A stretch of DNA of 64,000 nt from Arthrobacter sp. MYb229 (GCF_002975405.1 NZ_PCPS01000001.1:558001-622000), one strand, 5' to 3'. Counted from the stretch's first letter, positions 17,280-27,353 are shown. The notes: generated by a model not told the origin, from the sequence alone. Made by a program: numbers and translations.

Positions 17280-18379
17280 TCGCATTGATTCTAGGCGCAG
17301 GCATTGCCCTGGTGCTGACCATGGTGGCGATGCCGTTATACATTCGGCTGCTCACCAAAAAGCAGTACGGCCAGGTCGTGCGAGACGACGGCCCCAATTC
17401 GCACGCGGTGAAGTCCGGCACCCCCACCATGGGCGGGGTGGTCTTTGTGCTTGCGGTGTTCGTCGCCTACTTTGCCACGCACCTGATCCTCGGATTAATG
17501 GGACGCACCTCCTCGGGCATCACCGCCAGCGGTTTGCTGGTGCTGCTGCTCTTTGGCGGAATGGGCCTGGTCGGCTTCCTCGACGACTTCATCAAGATCG
17601 CCAAGAAGCGTTCCCTGGGCCTGCGTGCCTACCAGAAGATCGTCCTGCAGGCGATCGTGGGCATCAGCTTCGCCATCCTCGCCTTGCAGTTCCCCAACAG
17701 CCAGGGCCTGACCCCGGCCTCCACCGCGATCTCCTTCTTGCGCGACCTGAACATCGATCTGGCCTTTGCCGGACCAATGCTCGGCTTGATCCTGTTCGTG
17801 CTTTGGGCAAACTTCATCGTCACCGCCACCACCAACGGCGTGAACCTCACCGACGGCCTGGACGGCTTGGCGACCGGGGCCTCGATCATGGTGTTCAGCG
17901 CGTACACCTTGATCGGCATCTGGCAGCAGAACCAGGCCTGCGGCAACGCCAACGCCATGGAAGTCTGCTACACCGTGCGTGACCCGCAGGATCTGGCGCT
18001 GCTCGGCGCCACCATCTCCGGTGCGCTGATCGCATTCCTGTGGTGGAACGCCAAGCCGGCAAAGATTTTCATGGGCGATACCGGTTCCTTGGCCATCGGC
18101 GGTGCCGTGGCGGCCATGGCCATTCTTTCGCGCACGCAGCTGCTGCTGCTAGTTATCGCCGGGCTGTTCGTGATCATTACCCTGTCGGTAATCATCCAGG
18201 TGGGTTACTTCAAGCTTTCCGGCGGCAAGCGCGTGTTCAAGATGGCGCCCCTGCAGCATCACTTTGAGCTCTCCGGCTGGTCCGAAGAGAATGTTGTTAT
18301 TCGATTCTGGATTCTGGCCGGACTGTTCGTGGCAGCCGGACTGGGTCTGTTCTACTCCGAATGGGTTGTCGCACTGTGA
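17276..18379 (+). CDS. mraY: Phospho-MurNAc-pentapeptide transferase (MraY)
   Basis: A 367-residue polytopic enzyme with about ten membrane helices that moves phospho-MurNAc-pentapeptide to undecaprenyl phosphate, making lipid I. It starts at GTG inside the end of murF. Family motifs are KSGTPTMGG, FLDDFIKI (Asp-Asp pair), NLTDGLDGLA and FMGDTGSL, followed by the cytoplasmic block HHFELSGWSEENVVIRFW near the end. It overlaps murD by four bases. Nothing is unusual in length or motifs. Confidence 0.97.
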   Translation: MIALILGAGIALVLTMVAMPLYIRLLTKKQYGQVVRDDGPNSHAVKSGTPTMGGVVFVLAVFVAYFATHLILGLMGRTSSGITASGLLVLLLFGGMGLVGFLDDFIKIAKKRSLGLRAYQKIVLQAIVGISFAILALQFPNSQGLTPASTAISFLRDLNIDLAFAGPMLGLILFVLWANFIVTATTNGVNLTDGLDGLATGASIMVFSAYTLIGIWQQNQACGNANAMEVCYTVRDPQDLALLGATISGALIAFLWWNAKPAKIFMGDTGSLAIGGAVAAMAILSRTQLLLLVIAGLFVIITLSVIIQVGYFKLSGGKRVFKMAPLQHHFELSGWSEENVVIRFWILAGLFVAAGLGLFYSEWVVAL

Positions 18380-19896
18380 GTGAAAAACTGGCCGATCTGA
18401 GAAGCTGGGATGCTAATTGGAAGGGCCTGCGCGTTCTCGTTGCGGGGCTCGGGCTTTCCGGTTTCTCTGCCGCGGATACCCTGATCGAGCTGGGCGCGAT
18501 CGTCAGCGTCATCGACGGCCGCGACGATAAGATCAACGCCCAGCGCGCCGAAACGCTCAAGCTGGTCGGAGCCCACGAGGTGCTGCTCGGCGAGCAGCAC
18601 GTCGCTTCGCTGCCACAGGTCGATGGCGCTGCGCCAGACCTGGTGATCGTCTCGCCAGGCTGGAATCCGCGTCACCCGGTCTTGCTTCAAGCCGCGGATG
18701 CCGGCATCGAAATCTGGGGCGACATCGAACTGGCCTGGCGGGTCCAGAACCGCGCCGGGCGTACCGCGCCGAAGTGGCTGGCGATCACCGGCACGAACGG
18801 CAAGACCACCACGGTAGGAATGACCGAAGCGATCTTGCAGGCCGCCGGCCTGCGGGCGATCGCCGTGGGCAACGTCGGCACCCCGATTCTCGATGCGGTG
18901 CGCGAACCGGTGGAATACGACGTGTTCGTCGTTGAGCTCTCCAGCTTCCAGCTGCACTACACCCACAGCATTTCGCCGCTCGCCTCGGTGGTGCTGAACA
19001 TCGCGGAGGACCATGTCGATTGGCATGGTGGATTCGAAGGCTACAAGGCCGACAAGGCCAAGATCTACGAACGCACCGAAGTCGCCGCGATCTTCAACAC
19101 TGCCGATGCGCCGACGCTCAAAATGGTCGAGAACGCGGATGTTGTCGAAGGCTGCCGGGCCATTGGCTTCTCCACCGACAGCCCAGCGGTTTCCACCGTA
19201 GGCATCGTCGAAGGACTGCTGGTGGACCGCGCATTCATCGAAGATCGCCGGACCAACGCGCTTGAACTGGTGGCGCTGAAAGATATCGGCGAGATCGTTC
19301 CACGGCATACCGCGGCCAACGCCGCGGCGGCGGCCACCTTGGCCCGCGCCTACGGGGTGGAAGCCGAAGCGATCGCCAAGGGGCTTAGCGGGTTTGATTC
19401 CGGAGCGCACCGCATCCAAGCGGTAGCGCGTCGCGATGAGATCTTGTGGATCAACGACTCCAAGGCAACTAACCCGCATGCGGCAAATGCTTCCCTTGCG
19501 GCGTTCAGCTCGGTGCTGTGGATCGCCGGCGGCCTGTCCAAGGGCGTGGACTACACCGAGCTGGTCAAGGAGCATGCCCAACGGCTACGAGCCGTGCTGC
19601 TGATCGGCACGGACAACGATTCGCTGCGTGCGGCGTTGGCCGAACAGGCACCGCAGGTACAGCTGATCGACATTACCGCTCAAGGGCTAGCCGCCGAGGG
19701 CGTTGTCCCTAGCGGGACTCAGGTGATGACCCAAGCGGTGCGCAAGGCGGCAGAACTAGCTCAAGCCGGCGACACCGTGCTGATGGCTCCGGCCGCGGCA
19801 TCGATGGATCAATTCAGTTCCTACGCCCAGCGTGGCAACGCATTTATCAGCGCGGTCAGTGATCTGATGGATGCGGGCACCGAAGAAACCAAGTAA
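18376..19896 (+). CDS. murD: UDP-MurNAc-L-Ala:D-Glu ligase (MurD)
   Basis: A 506-residue Mur ligase that adds D-glutamate to UDP-MurNAc-L-Ala. GTG at 18376 overlaps the mraY stop by four bases, like the neighbouring junctions. An ATG five codons earlier is possible but would give a 19-base overlap. The N-terminal Rossmann part shows LVAGLGLSGFSAADTL, the ATP loop is ITGTNGKTTTVGM, and NDSKATNPHAA marks the C-terminal domain. NIAEDHVDWH is the central-domain motif. It is somewhat longer than E. coli MurD (438), as is usual for actinobacteria. Confidence 0.95.
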   Translation: MSEKLADLRSWDANWKGLRVLVAGLGLSGFSAADTLIELGAIVSVIDGRDDKINAQRAETLKLVGAHEVLLGEQHVASLPQVDGAAPDLVIVSPGWNPRHPVLLQAADAGIEIWGDIELAWRVQNRAGRTAPKWLAITGTNGKTTTVGMTEAILQAAGLRAIAVGNVGTPILDAVREPVEYDVFVVELSSFQLHYTHSISPLASVVLNIAEDHVDWHGGFEGYKADKAKIYERTEVAAIFNTADAPTLKMVENADVVEGCRAIGFSTDSPAVSTVGIVEGLLVDRAFIEDRRTNALELVALKDIGEIVPRHTAANAAAAATLARAYGVEAEAIAKGLSGFDSGAHRIQAVARRDEILWINDSKATNPHAANASLAAFSSVLWIAGGLSKGVDYTELVKEHAQRLRAVLLIGTDNDSLRAALAEQAPQVQLIDITAQGLAAEGVVPSGTQVMTQAVRKAAELAQAGDTVLMAPAAASMDQFSSYAQRGNAFISAVSDLMDAGTEETK

Positions 19897-19921
19897 GCAG
19901 CGGACGGGACGGGAGGCAGAT

Positions 19922-21163
19922 ATGGCGTCACCACGTGGCAAAAAAGCCAAGAACGGAAAGCCTAAAATCTCCCCGATTTCTCGGCTCATCGGCAATATCG
20001 AATCCGGTAGTGCCCGGACCGCCTCCATTGACTACATGCTGGTGTTCGTCACCTCCATCGCCTTAGCCGTCTTCGGTGTGCTGATGGTCCAGTCCTCGGC
20101 ATCGGTCGAGGCGATCGCGCGCGGAAACGATGGCTTTGAGGTGGCAATCTCCCAGGCGATGTTTGCCGCATTGGGGATCGCGTGCATGATCGTCATGCAA
20201 TTTTTCAAACCAGAGTCCTTGAAGCGGCTCGCCTGGCCGGCGGCAATCATCGCGTTCGGGCTGCTCTTCCTGGTGGCCTTCACCCCGCTGGGCCATGAGG
20301 TCTTGGGCAACCGAAACTGGATCCGCATCACCGCCACCGTGGGGCTGCAGCCCAGTGAATTCGCCAAGCTGGCGTTGGCGGTTTTTGCCGCGTTCATGCT
20401 GGAAAAGAAACAGGGCATGTTGCACGACTACAAGCACCTGTTCATTCCAGTAGTTGCTCCCGTCGGCGGCGCCATCCTCCTGCTGGTGCTGTGGGGCAAG
20501 GATGTGGGTACCGCGCTGATCCTCATCCTGATCATCGCCACCGCATTATTCCTCGGTGGGCTCAAGGTCAAGTGGCTGGCCCTGACCGGCGCCGCGGGTT
20601 TTATCGTGCTCTCGGTCTTGGTTTTTGCCTCTAGCAACCGCCGTGCCCGAGTGCTGGCGTGGCTGAACATCGACTGCGGACCCGACGACAGGATCTGCTA
20701 CCAGTCGAGCATGGGACTTCATGCCTTTGCATCCGGCGGCTGGTTCGGTGTTGGCGCCGGGCAATCACGGTTGAAGTGGTCCTATGTTCCGGAAGCTCAA
20801 AACGACTTTATCTTCTCAATTCTTGGTGAAGAGTTCGGCTTTGTCGGAGTGCTCTTCGTGCTGTCCATGTTCGCGCTTTTGGCCTTGGCCATGTACCGCA
20901 TTTCGATGCGCGCAAATGACCTGTACACGAAGGTCCTCATGGGGTGCATTTCTTCGTGGATCATCGGCCAGACGTTCATCAACCTCGGCACCGTGAGCGG
21001 TCTGCTGCCGGTCATCGGCGTGCCATTGCCGTTCATCTCTTCCGGTGGCTCGGCCATGCTGGCGGTAATGCTCGCCATGGGTTTTGTCCTGTGTTCGGCT
21101 CGCGCCCAAAAGGTCGCCGCATTGGCTACCCTTGTCGAGGATGCCAAGAAGCCTAAAAAGTAG
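19922..21163 (+). CDS. ftsW: Septal SEDS glycosyltransferase (FtsW)
   Basis: A 413-residue SEDS-family protein that polymerises lipid II at the septum together with FtsI. The ATG at 19922 follows GGGAGG by seven bases; an upstream ATG at 19871 would overlap murD by 26 bases and is less likely. A charged Lys-rich N-terminus of about 30 residues precedes some ten membrane helices. Conserved blocks include GNRNWI, LQPSEFAKLAL, KDVGTALIL and the signature LPVIGVPLPFISSGGSAM. Its place between murD and murG supports FtsW over RodA. Confidence 0.95.
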   Translation: MASPRGKKAKNGKPKISPISRLIGNIESGSARTASIDYMLVFVTSIALAVFGVLMVQSSASVEAIARGNDGFEVAISQAMFAALGIACMIVMQFFKPESLKRLAWPAAIIAFGLLFLVAFTPLGHEVLGNRNWIRITATVGLQPSEFAKLALAVFAAFMLEKKQGMLHDYKHLFIPVVAPVGGAILLLVLWGKDVGTALILILIIATALFLGGLKVKWLALTGAAGFIVLSVLVFASSNRRARVLAWLNIDCGPDDRICYQSSMGLHAFASGGWFGVGAGQSRLKWSYVPEAQNDFIFSILGEEFGFVGVLFVLSMFALLALAMYRISMRANDLYTKVLMGCISSWIIGQTFINLGTVSGLLPVIGVPLPFISSGGSAMLAVMLAMGFVLCSARAQKVAALATLVEDAKKPKK

Positions 21164-21220
21164 TATTCGCCTACGTTATTGCCTAACAGCCGGTCTTGGA
21201 CCCAAGGAGTAGAAAAAGCC

Positions 21221-22345
21221 ATGAGTGATCCGATCCGTCTGGTCGTTGCCGGAGGCGGAACCGCCGGCCATATCTCGCCGATGCTGGCGATCGCCGATGC
21301 GGTCCGCAAACGGGAGCATCGAGCAGAAATCCTCGCGCTGGGATCCCCGGGCGGACTCGAAACGAAGCTGGTGCCGGAAGCTGGATATCGGCTGGAGCTG
21401 ATTCCCAAGGCGCCGATGCCCCGCAGTATTTCGCTGGATCTGCTCAAGTTCCCATTTCGATTCCTCAAGGCGCTAAGCCAGGCGAAGCGGACCCTGCGCG
21501 TAAGCGGGGCCGAAGCACTGCTCGGCGTGGGCGGCTACGTATGCACCCCAGCCTATTTAGCGGCAAAGCAGCTGGGGATACCGACCTTTGTCCATGAGGC
21601 GAATTCGGTTGCCGGCATGGCCAATAAGTTGGGTGCCAAACACGCCGTTGCGGTCGGAACCACCTTCGCCAATACGGGGTTACCCAAGGAACGCCAGGTG
21701 GGCATGCCGATGCGCTCGAATATTGCGCTGATGGACCGCAACGCGTTGCGCGAGGAAGCACGCGCGTATTTCGGACTCACCGACGAAGCTCCGGTACTCC
21801 TGGTCACCGGCGGTTCCTCCGGGGCGCAAAGCCTCAACACCACGATGGTCGCCGCGCTCGATGAGCTGACGGCCGCCGGAATTCACGTGGTGCATATTAC
21901 CGGCCGCGATAAGCAGGCCACCGATGCCCAGGGAAATCTCTTGGCGCGGCAGGGCTATACGCAGCGCGAATATGTGGAACGCATGGACTACGCCTATGCG
22001 GCGGCCGATCTGATGATCTGCCGTTCGGGTGCCGGGACCGTTTGCGAGCTGGCCGTGGCGGGCACCCCCTCGGTATTGGTGCCCTTGCCCATCGGCAATG
22101 GCGAGCAGAAGCTCAATGCGCGTGCACTCGTCGCAGCAGGGGGCGCGGTGCTGGTCGCCGACGATGAGTTCACTCCCGAGTTTGTCACCGACACAGTCCT
22201 GAACTTGGTCACCGATCAGCATAAACTTGAACAGATGTCGCAGGCTGCCGCCGCCCTGGGGCAGCGAGACGCCGCCGAGCAGATGGCGGCCCTGATTATC
22301 GATGAAGTTTCATCCCGCCGTTCAGCGTCGGGTCAGAAAGGCTAA
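21221..22345 (+). CDS. murG: Lipid II synthase: GlcNAc transferase (MurG)
   Basis: A 374-residue GT-B glycosyltransferase that adds GlcNAc to lipid I at the inner membrane face. ATG at 21221 follows AAGGAG and opens with MSDPIRLVVAGGGTAGHISP, the glycine-rich acceptor loop. GVGGYVCTPAYLAA, HEANSVAGMANK, VTGGSSGAQSLN and CRSGAGTVCELA are standard MurG blocks. The last is the UDP-GlcNAc-binding region. An open frame starting at 21179 adds 14 implausible residues. It is two bases from murC. Confidence 0.96.
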   Translation: MSDPIRLVVAGGGTAGHISPMLAIADAVRKREHRAEILALGSPGGLETKLVPEAGYRLELIPKAPMPRSISLDLLKFPFRFLKALSQAKRTLRVSGAEALLGVGGYVCTPAYLAAKQLGIPTFVHEANSVAGMANKLGAKHAVAVGTTFANTGLPKERQVGMPMRSNIALMDRNALREEARAYFGLTDEAPVLLVTGGSSGAQSLNTTMVAALDELTAAGIHVVHITGRDKQATDAQGNLLARQGYTQREYVERMDYAYAAADLMICRSGAGTVCELAVAGTPSVLVPLPIGNGEQKLNARALVAAGGAVLVADDEFTPEFVTDTVLNLVTDQHKLEQMSQAAAALGQRDAAEQMAALIIDEVSSRRSASGQKG

Positions 22346-22347
22346 AC

Positions 22348-23751
22348 ATGGCACAGCAGCCAGGCGAACACATCGCCGAACTTGGCAAGGTACATCTGAT
22401 GGGTGTTGGCGGTGTTGGCGTTTCTGCCGTTGCCCGACTGCTTTTGGACTACGGGGTATCGGTTTCCGGCTCCGACGCCAAGGACCTGCCGGTACTCGAC
22501 GGCTTGCGCGGGCGCGGTGCGCGTATCCATGTCGGCTATGACCCACAGAACTTGGGCGACGCGGACACCGTGGTGATCTCCTCGATCATCAAGCCCGGGA
22601 ACGCCGAGTACGATGAAGCACTACGCCGGGGACTGCGCATCATGCACCGCTCCGAGGGGCTCGAAGCGACCATGCGCGGCCATCAGCAAGTGGTGGCCAT
22701 CGCCGGAACCCACGGCAAGACCACCACCACGTCGTTGACCGCCCATATGCTGAAGACCGCCGCGGCAGCCCCGTCTTTTGCCGTGGGCGCGAACATTCCG
22801 AGTCTGGGCACCAACGCAGAACTCGGCGCGGGAGCGATCTTCGTCGCCGAGGCGGATGAGTCCGATTCATCGTTCTTGAATTATCGGCCAAATGTCATTG
22901 TGGTCACCAACGTCGAAGCCGATCACCTCGACCACTACGGTACGGCGGAAGCCGTGCACCAGGCCTTTGTAGATTTCGCTCGGCTGCTGCCCGCGGATGG
23001 CCTGCTCATTTGCTGTGCAGATGATGAAGGCGCCAATGATCTGGCTCGCAAGATGCGCCACGAACGTCCCGAACTGCGGATCCAGACCTACGGTTTCGCC
23101 GATCACGCTGACCGTCGGCTCAGCGATGCGCGCGCGCTGGACGACGGGCGTTTTGCATGCACCATCGAATGGGGGAGCGGCGAGAGCCATACGCTGAACC
23201 TTGCGGTGCCCGGCCAGCACAATCTGCTCAACGCTGCCGCAGCCCTGGCGGTAGGCATGGATGCCGGGCTCGAAATCGACGATGCGCTTGAGGCATTGGC
23301 GAGTTTTGCAGGTGCAGCGCGCCGTTTTGAGTTCAAAGGCGAAGCCGAAGGCGTGCGTGTCTATGATGATTACGCCCACCATCCCACCGAAGTAAACGCC
23401 GCCTTGAAGGCAGGACGTGCAGTGGTGGGAGACGGAAAGCTGCATGTGGTGTTCCAACCGCATCTTTTCAGCCGAACCCAAGAGTTCTACCGCCAGTTCG
23501 CCCAAGCCTTGTCGCTGGCCGACAGCGTGCGCGTTCTGGAGATCTACCCGGCACGTGAAGAGCCGATCCCCGGAGTCACCAGCGCGCTGATCGCCGAGCG
23601 GATCGAAGTGCCAAGCGAAGTGCTCAGCCCGGCGGCGGCGGTGGCCCACGTGGTCGAGTATGCCGAACCCGGAGATGTTGTGATGACCATTGGTGCCGGC
23701 GACGTGACCGAACTTGGTTCGCAAATCGTTGCAGCACTGTCCTGCGAATAA
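22348..23751 (+). CDS. murC: UDP-MurNAc:L-alanine ligase (MurC)
   Basis: A 467-residue Mur ligase catalysing the first stem-peptide step. ATG at 22348 follows AAAGG. The N-terminal domain shows HLMGVGGVGVSAVA, the ATP loop is IAGTHGKTTTTSL, and EADESDSSFL plus DDYAHHPTEV are MurC-specific. Within the cluster the four ligases are ordered E, F, D, C. No murB lies between murC and ftsQ, as in mycobacteria and corynebacteria, so UDP-MurNAc formation is encoded elsewhere. Confidence 0.96.
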   Translation: MAQQPGEHIAELGKVHLMGVGGVGVSAVARLLLDYGVSVSGSDAKDLPVLDGLRGRGARIHVGYDPQNLGDADTVVISSIIKPGNAEYDEALRRGLRIMHRSEGLEATMRGHQQVVAIAGTHGKTTTTSLTAHMLKTAAAAPSFAVGANIPSLGTNAELGAGAIFVAEADESDSSFLNYRPNVIVVTNVEADHLDHYGTAEAVHQAFVDFARLLPADGLLICCADDEGANDLARKMRHERPELRIQTYGFADHADRRLSDARALDDGRFACTIEWGSGESHTLNLAVPGQHNLLNAAAALAVGMDAGLEIDDALEALASFAGAARRFEFKGEAEGVRVYDDYAHHPTEVNAALKAGRAVVGDGKLHVVFQPHLFSRTQEFYRQFAQALSLADSVRVLEIYPAREEPIPGVTSALIAERIEVPSEVLSPAAAVAHVVEYAEPGDVVMTIGAGDVTELGSQIVAALSCE

Positions 23752-23765
23752 AGCTGGGAGCCACC

Positions 23766-24500
23766 ATGGGAGAAAACACCAAGGTTGTCGAGCTGCCAGC
23801 CAGCCCGGAGAAGAAACGACGCAAGCTGCTCATTGTCATCGCCGCAAGCATTGTGGCGCTGAGCATCGCGGCGGTATTGATTCTCAGCTTTTCGCCGCTG
23901 CTTGCCGCCAAGAAGATTGAGGTGGCCGGAAGCAAGCTGGTCAGCGAGAAGAAGCTGCTCGAAGCGCTGGCGCCGCTGGAAGGAGTGCCGCTGCCGCGGA
24001 TCTCCGAATCGCGTGTCGCAGAGCTTATCGGCGATCAGCCAGCCGTGGACGAGATTGTGGTGCGTGCGAAAATGCCCGACACGCTAGTCGTCGAAGTGGT
24101 GGAGGCCGAGCCTGTGGCGATCCTAGTGGAGGGGAAAAATTCCTATATCGTCTCCTCTACCGGAGAGAAGCTGAAAAAAGTCGGAGAGAAGGACAAGACC
24201 AAACTTCCTCGGGTGAAGGCCTCGGATCAAACCAAAGACCCGGAACAGTTTCAGCTGTTGACCGGGATCCTGAGCACGGTGGAGCCCAACGTGCTCAAGC
24301 AGGTCTCCACCGCTACGCTGACCCAGGCCGGTTTCATGGAACTCGCCTTGCCGAAGAAGCGAACTCTGATCTGGGGAGACGGGGCGAAAGCCGCACTTAA
24401 GAATGAAGTTGCGAAGATTTTCCTCGATGAACTAAAAGAAAATCCGAAGATGGCCAAGGTCATCGACGTGACCAATCCAGAAAACCCGGTGACGTATTAA
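23766..24500 (+). CDS. ftsQ: Division protein FtsQ/DivIB
   Basis: A 244-residue bitopic protein with a short basic cytoplasmic N-terminus, one membrane helix (about 21-43) and an extracytoplasmic POTRA domain (KKIEVAGSKLVSEKKL to VVEAEPVAILVEG). The C-terminal beta domain follows. FtsQ recruits FtsL/FtsB at the septum. The ATG at 23766 lies 14 bases after murC, with GGGAG upstream. Sequence similarity outside POTRA is low as usual; its position between murC and ftsZ makes the call secure. Confidence 0.92.
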   Translation: MGENTKVVELPASPEKKRRKLLIVIAASIVALSIAAVLILSFSPLLAAKKIEVAGSKLVSEKKLLEALAPLEGVPLPRISESRVAELIGDQPAVDEIVVRAKMPDTLVVEVVEAEPVAILVEGKNSYIVSSTGEKLKKVGEKDKTKLPRVKASDQTKDPEQFQLLTGILSTVEPNVLKQVSTATLTQAGFMELALPKKRTLIWGDGAKAALKNEVAKIFLDELKENPKMAKVIDVTNPENPVTY

Positions 24501-24718
24501 GTCGTTCGCCACGGGCGAGGGATGAACATTCTCAAGGTAAATTCTGGAAAGATAGGTTTCAATAGGCGACACGCCACGGCGGTCGTTGCAGAAAGCCAGC
24601 ATGGCTCATAGCGTTCTTAATAGCGATAGCTTGACAGAAACTTAACCTTAAGGCAAAAGGTCAAGGTTTCGCGCATGAATCGTGAAATATGTAGCACATC
24701 TAACAAGGGAAGCGGGAC

Positions 24719-25909
24719 GTGGCAGCTCCACAGAATTACCTCGCGGTCATTAAAGTCGTCGGAATCGGCGGTGGCGGTGTAAACGCAGTCAATCGAATGA
24801 TCGAAGTCGGTCTCAAGGGCGTTGAATTCATCGCCATCAATACCGATGCGCAGGCTCTACTCATGAGTGATGCCGACGTTAAGCTCGACGTAGGACGCGA
24901 ACTTACTCGCGGTCTCGGCGCTGGCGCGAACCCTGATGTGGGACGCCAGGCAGCCGAAGACCACGTAGAAGAGATCGAAGACGTCCTCCGCGGCGCCGAC
25001 ATGGTCTTCGTGACCGCCGGCGAAGGCGGTGGCACCGGTACCGGTGGCGCGCCCGTCGTGGCACGAATCGCCCGCGGATTGGGCGCACTGACCATCGGCG
25101 TCGTTACCCGCCCATTCACCTTCGAAGGTCGCCGCCGCGCAAACTCGGCCGAAAATGGCATCGAGGCACTACGCGACGAAGTCGATACTCTGATCGTCAT
25201 CCCGAACGACCGACTGCTGTCCATCTCGGACCGCAACGTTTCCGTTCTGGACGCATTCCGCCAAGCAGACCAGGTTCTGCTTTCCGGTGTTCAGGGCATC
25301 ACCGACTTGATCACTACCTCGGGTCTGATCAACCTCGACTTCGCCGACGTGAAGTCCGTTATGCAGGGTGCCGGCTCGGCACTTATGGGTATCGGCTCGG
25401 CACGTGGCGAGGATCGTGCGGTCAAGGCCGCGGAACTAGCAATCGCTTCGCCGTTGCTGGAAGCATCCATTGACGGTGCGCACGGCGTCCTGCTCTCCAT
25501 TCAGGGTGGCTCGGATCTCGGTTTGTTTGAGATCAACGAGGCAGCTCGTCTGGTTCAGGAAGTCGCGCACCCAGAAGCCAATATCATCTTCGGTGCCGTC
25601 ATCGACGACGCCTTGGGTGACGAAGCTCGAGTCACGGTAATTGCTGCCGGCTTTGACGAGCCGGACGTAACCAGCAAGCCGATGGCTCCGCTGGTTTCAA
25701 AGCCAGCGGCCAGCCGTCAGGCACAGGAGCAGCAGCCTGTTCCAGCTGCGGTGGCCCCTGAAGCAACACCAGCTCCGGCGGCTGCTGCTCCAGAAGCAAA
25801 GCCAGCGGCAGCGGAGCAGAACAACTCCTTCCAGGATCTTCCAGACGTTGTCGACTCGGACCTTAACGGTTCGAACGATGACCTGGACGTTCCGGACTTC
25901 CTAAAGTAA
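24719..25909 (+). CDS. ftsZ: Cell-division GTPase FtsZ
   Basis: A 396-residue tubulin homologue forming the Z ring. The tubulin signature GGGTGTG is at about 103-109, the T7 loop is [11 protein letters not shown], and [16 protein letters not shown] opens the nucleotide fold. A variable Ala/Pro/Glu linker (about 320-370) precedes the conserved C-terminal peptide [10 protein letters not shown], which binds SepF and other partners. GTG at 24719 follows AAGGGAAGCGGGAC. The 218-base gap upstream is the largest within this cluster and probably holds its own promoters, but I cannot place a convincing -35/-10 pair there. Confidence 0.98.
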   Translation: MAAPQNYLAVIKVVGIGGGGVNAVNRMIEVGLKGVEFIAINTDAQALLMSDADVKLDVGRELTRGLGAGANPDVGRQAAEDHVEEIEDVLRGADMVFVTAGEGGGTGTGGAPVVARIARGLGALTIGVVTRPFTFEGRRRANSAENGIEALRDEVDTLIVIPNDRLLSISDRNVSVLDAFRQADQVLLSGVQGITDLITTSGLINLDFADVKSVMQGAGSALMGIGSARGEDRAVKAAELAIASPLLEASIDGAHGVLLSIQGGSDLGLFEINEAARLVQEVAHPEANIIFGAVIDDALGDEARVTVIAAGFDEPDVTSKPMAPLVSKPAASRQAQEQQPVPAAVAPEATPAPAAAAPEAKPAAAEQNNSFQDLPDVVDSDLNGSNDDLDVPDFLK

Positions 25910-25929
25910 AAACAGCGACAAGCTGAGCA

Positions 25930-26652
25930 GTGCTACATTTCGCGTCGAACCTCGATTCGAGTATCCAACTGGCATTTACCACGCAAGCCGAGGGAAACCT
26001 GGCCTTGCATGTAAACGATGACCCCCACTTAGTAGGGGAGCATCGGGCCAAGCTGGAAGACTCGATCGGGGTTCGCCGTTTTTCATTGCACTTCATGAAC
26101 CAAATCCATTCCACCGTGGCGGTGCACATTGCCCCAGGCCTGCGAACCTCATGGAATGAACCCGAGGCGCCGACCTGCGATGCGCTCATTGACCCTACCG
26201 GTCGCGAGGCCCTGGCCGTCATGGTCGCCGATTGCCTGCCCGTCCTTTTTGTTGCACGAGACAAGCGCAATGATCGGACTTTCACCGCCGCGGCCCATGC
26301 CGGGCGTCGAGGGCTTCTGGGTGGGATTCTGACGCGTACCGTCGACGAACTGCGGCAATTGGGTGCAGATGCGGTCGAGGCCGTCATCGGTCCGGCCATT
26401 TGCGGGCGCTGCTATGAAGTCCCTGAAGCGATGGAGGCCGAATCCGAGCTTGCGCGACCGGGGATACGATCCAGCACTAGCTGGGGAACTCCCGCTCTCG
26501 ATCTGCCAGTTTCGGCCGAGCAGGAACTCTCAGCCCTTGGTGTTACGGTACAGCAAAGCGGAATTTGCACCTTAGAGGATGAGAGATTCTTCTCCTACCG
26601 AAGAACTCCGCAAGCGGGTCGATTGGCTGGCCTGATATGGCCGAAAGCCTAG
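25930..26652 (+). CDS. pgeF: PgeF/YfiH-family multicopper-oxidase-like protein
   Basis: A 240-residue protein of the laccase-domain (YfiH, DUF152) family, which usually follows ftsZ in actinobacteria. The metal-site triad is visible as His in MNQIHSTV, Cys in VADCLPVLF and His in AAHAGRRGL; GPAICGRCYEV is the next block. E. coli YfiH (PgeF) removes misincorporated serine from wall precursors, and other members have purine nucleoside phosphorylase or adenosine deaminase activity, so the activity here is open. GTG at 25930 starts 20 bases after ftsZ with a poor ribosome site. Confidence 0.88.
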   Translation: MLHFASNLDSSIQLAFTTQAEGNLALHVNDDPHLVGEHRAKLEDSIGVRRFSLHFMNQIHSTVAVHIAPGLRTSWNEPEAPTCDALIDPTGREALAVMVADCLPVLFVARDKRNDRTFTAAAHAGRRGLLGGILTRTVDELRQLGADAVEAVIGPAICGRCYEVPEAMEAESELARPGIRSSTSWGTPALDLPVSAEQELSALGVTVQQSGICTLEDERFFSYRRTPQAGRLAGLIWPKA

Positions 26653-26733
26653 CCTTGCGCGACACACCGCGCAAAAAAATTCGAATGAGCGATGCCTGTC
26701 GATTGCCGTGCGGTAGCGTCAGAGTAGCGGAAT

Positions 26734-26753
26734 CATGCACCTGCGGGTGCATG
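26734..26753 (+). promoter_or_regulatory. Hairpin between pgeF and sepF
   Basis: CATGCACC and GGTGCATG form a perfect eight-base stem with a four-base loop, 25 bases before the sepF start. No T-run follows. It may modulate sepF expression or mRNA processing. Confidence 0.45.
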
Positions 26754-26778
26754 CACGGGACAACTGAGGAGAAATATC

Positions 26779-27330
26779 GTGGCTGACGGACTACGTAAGG
26801 CAATGGTCTATCTCGGCTTGGCGGATGCTGTTGAGCAGAGCGAGGCCGAAATGGACAACTCAGAACCTAGGACCCAGGTGCGGGCCGTAGAAGATGCTGC
26901 CCCGCAGCGTCCTTCCGAAGCTCCGCGCCCGCAGCCGGTAGTCAAGTCGGTTGCCCCGCATTCCGTAGCCAAAGAACCAGAGAACGAATACCGTGCTCCG
27001 GTCACACCGATAAAGCGTGCCCCTTCAGTACGGGATGAGGATTCCGAATTGCGTCAAATTACTACCGTTCACCCGCGTTCTTACAACGATGCCAAGATCA
27101 TCGGTGAGAACTTCCGTGACGGAATCCCGGTGATTATGAATGTCACCGATATGGGAGAAACCGATGCTAAGCGCCTGGTCGACTTCTCGGCTGGCCTAGT
27201 CTTCGCACTCCACGGCTCCATCGAGCGAGTCACGAATAAAGTATTCCTGCTCTCCCCGGCCACTGTGGAAGTACTGGGTGAAGACCGTAAACAGTCCGAA
27301 GCTCAGGCGACCTTCTTCAACCAGAGCTAA
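26779..27330 (+). CDS. sepF: Z-ring anchor SepF
   Basis: A 183-residue protein opening with the membrane-targeting amphipathic helix [16 protein letters not shown] variable, acidic, Pro-rich linker (about 20-85) follows, then the conserved SepF fold ([36 protein letters not shown] and [14 protein letters not shown] regions). SepF bundles and anchors FtsZ by binding its C-terminal peptide. The start is GTG at 26779 with GAGGAG upstream. The PLP-binding yggS gene that often sits just before sepF is absent here. Confidence 0.94.
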   Translation: MADGLRKAMVYLGLADAVEQSEAEMDNSEPRTQVRAVEDAAPQRPSEAPRPQPVVKSVAPHSVAKEPENEYRAPVTPIKRAPSVRDEDSELRQITTVHPRSYNDAKIIGENFRDGIPVIMNVTDMGETDAKRLVDFSAGLVFALHGSIERVTNKVFLLSPATVEVLGEDRKQSEAQATFFNQS

Positions 27331-27353
27331 GCTGCAGGAGCGAGCGCGTAAAC

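Noticed and set aside
24631-24659. TTGACA in the ftsQ-ftsZ gap as a sigma-70 promoter
   Set aside because: No acceptable -10 lies 16-18 bases downstream, so the promoter cannot be placed from this box.
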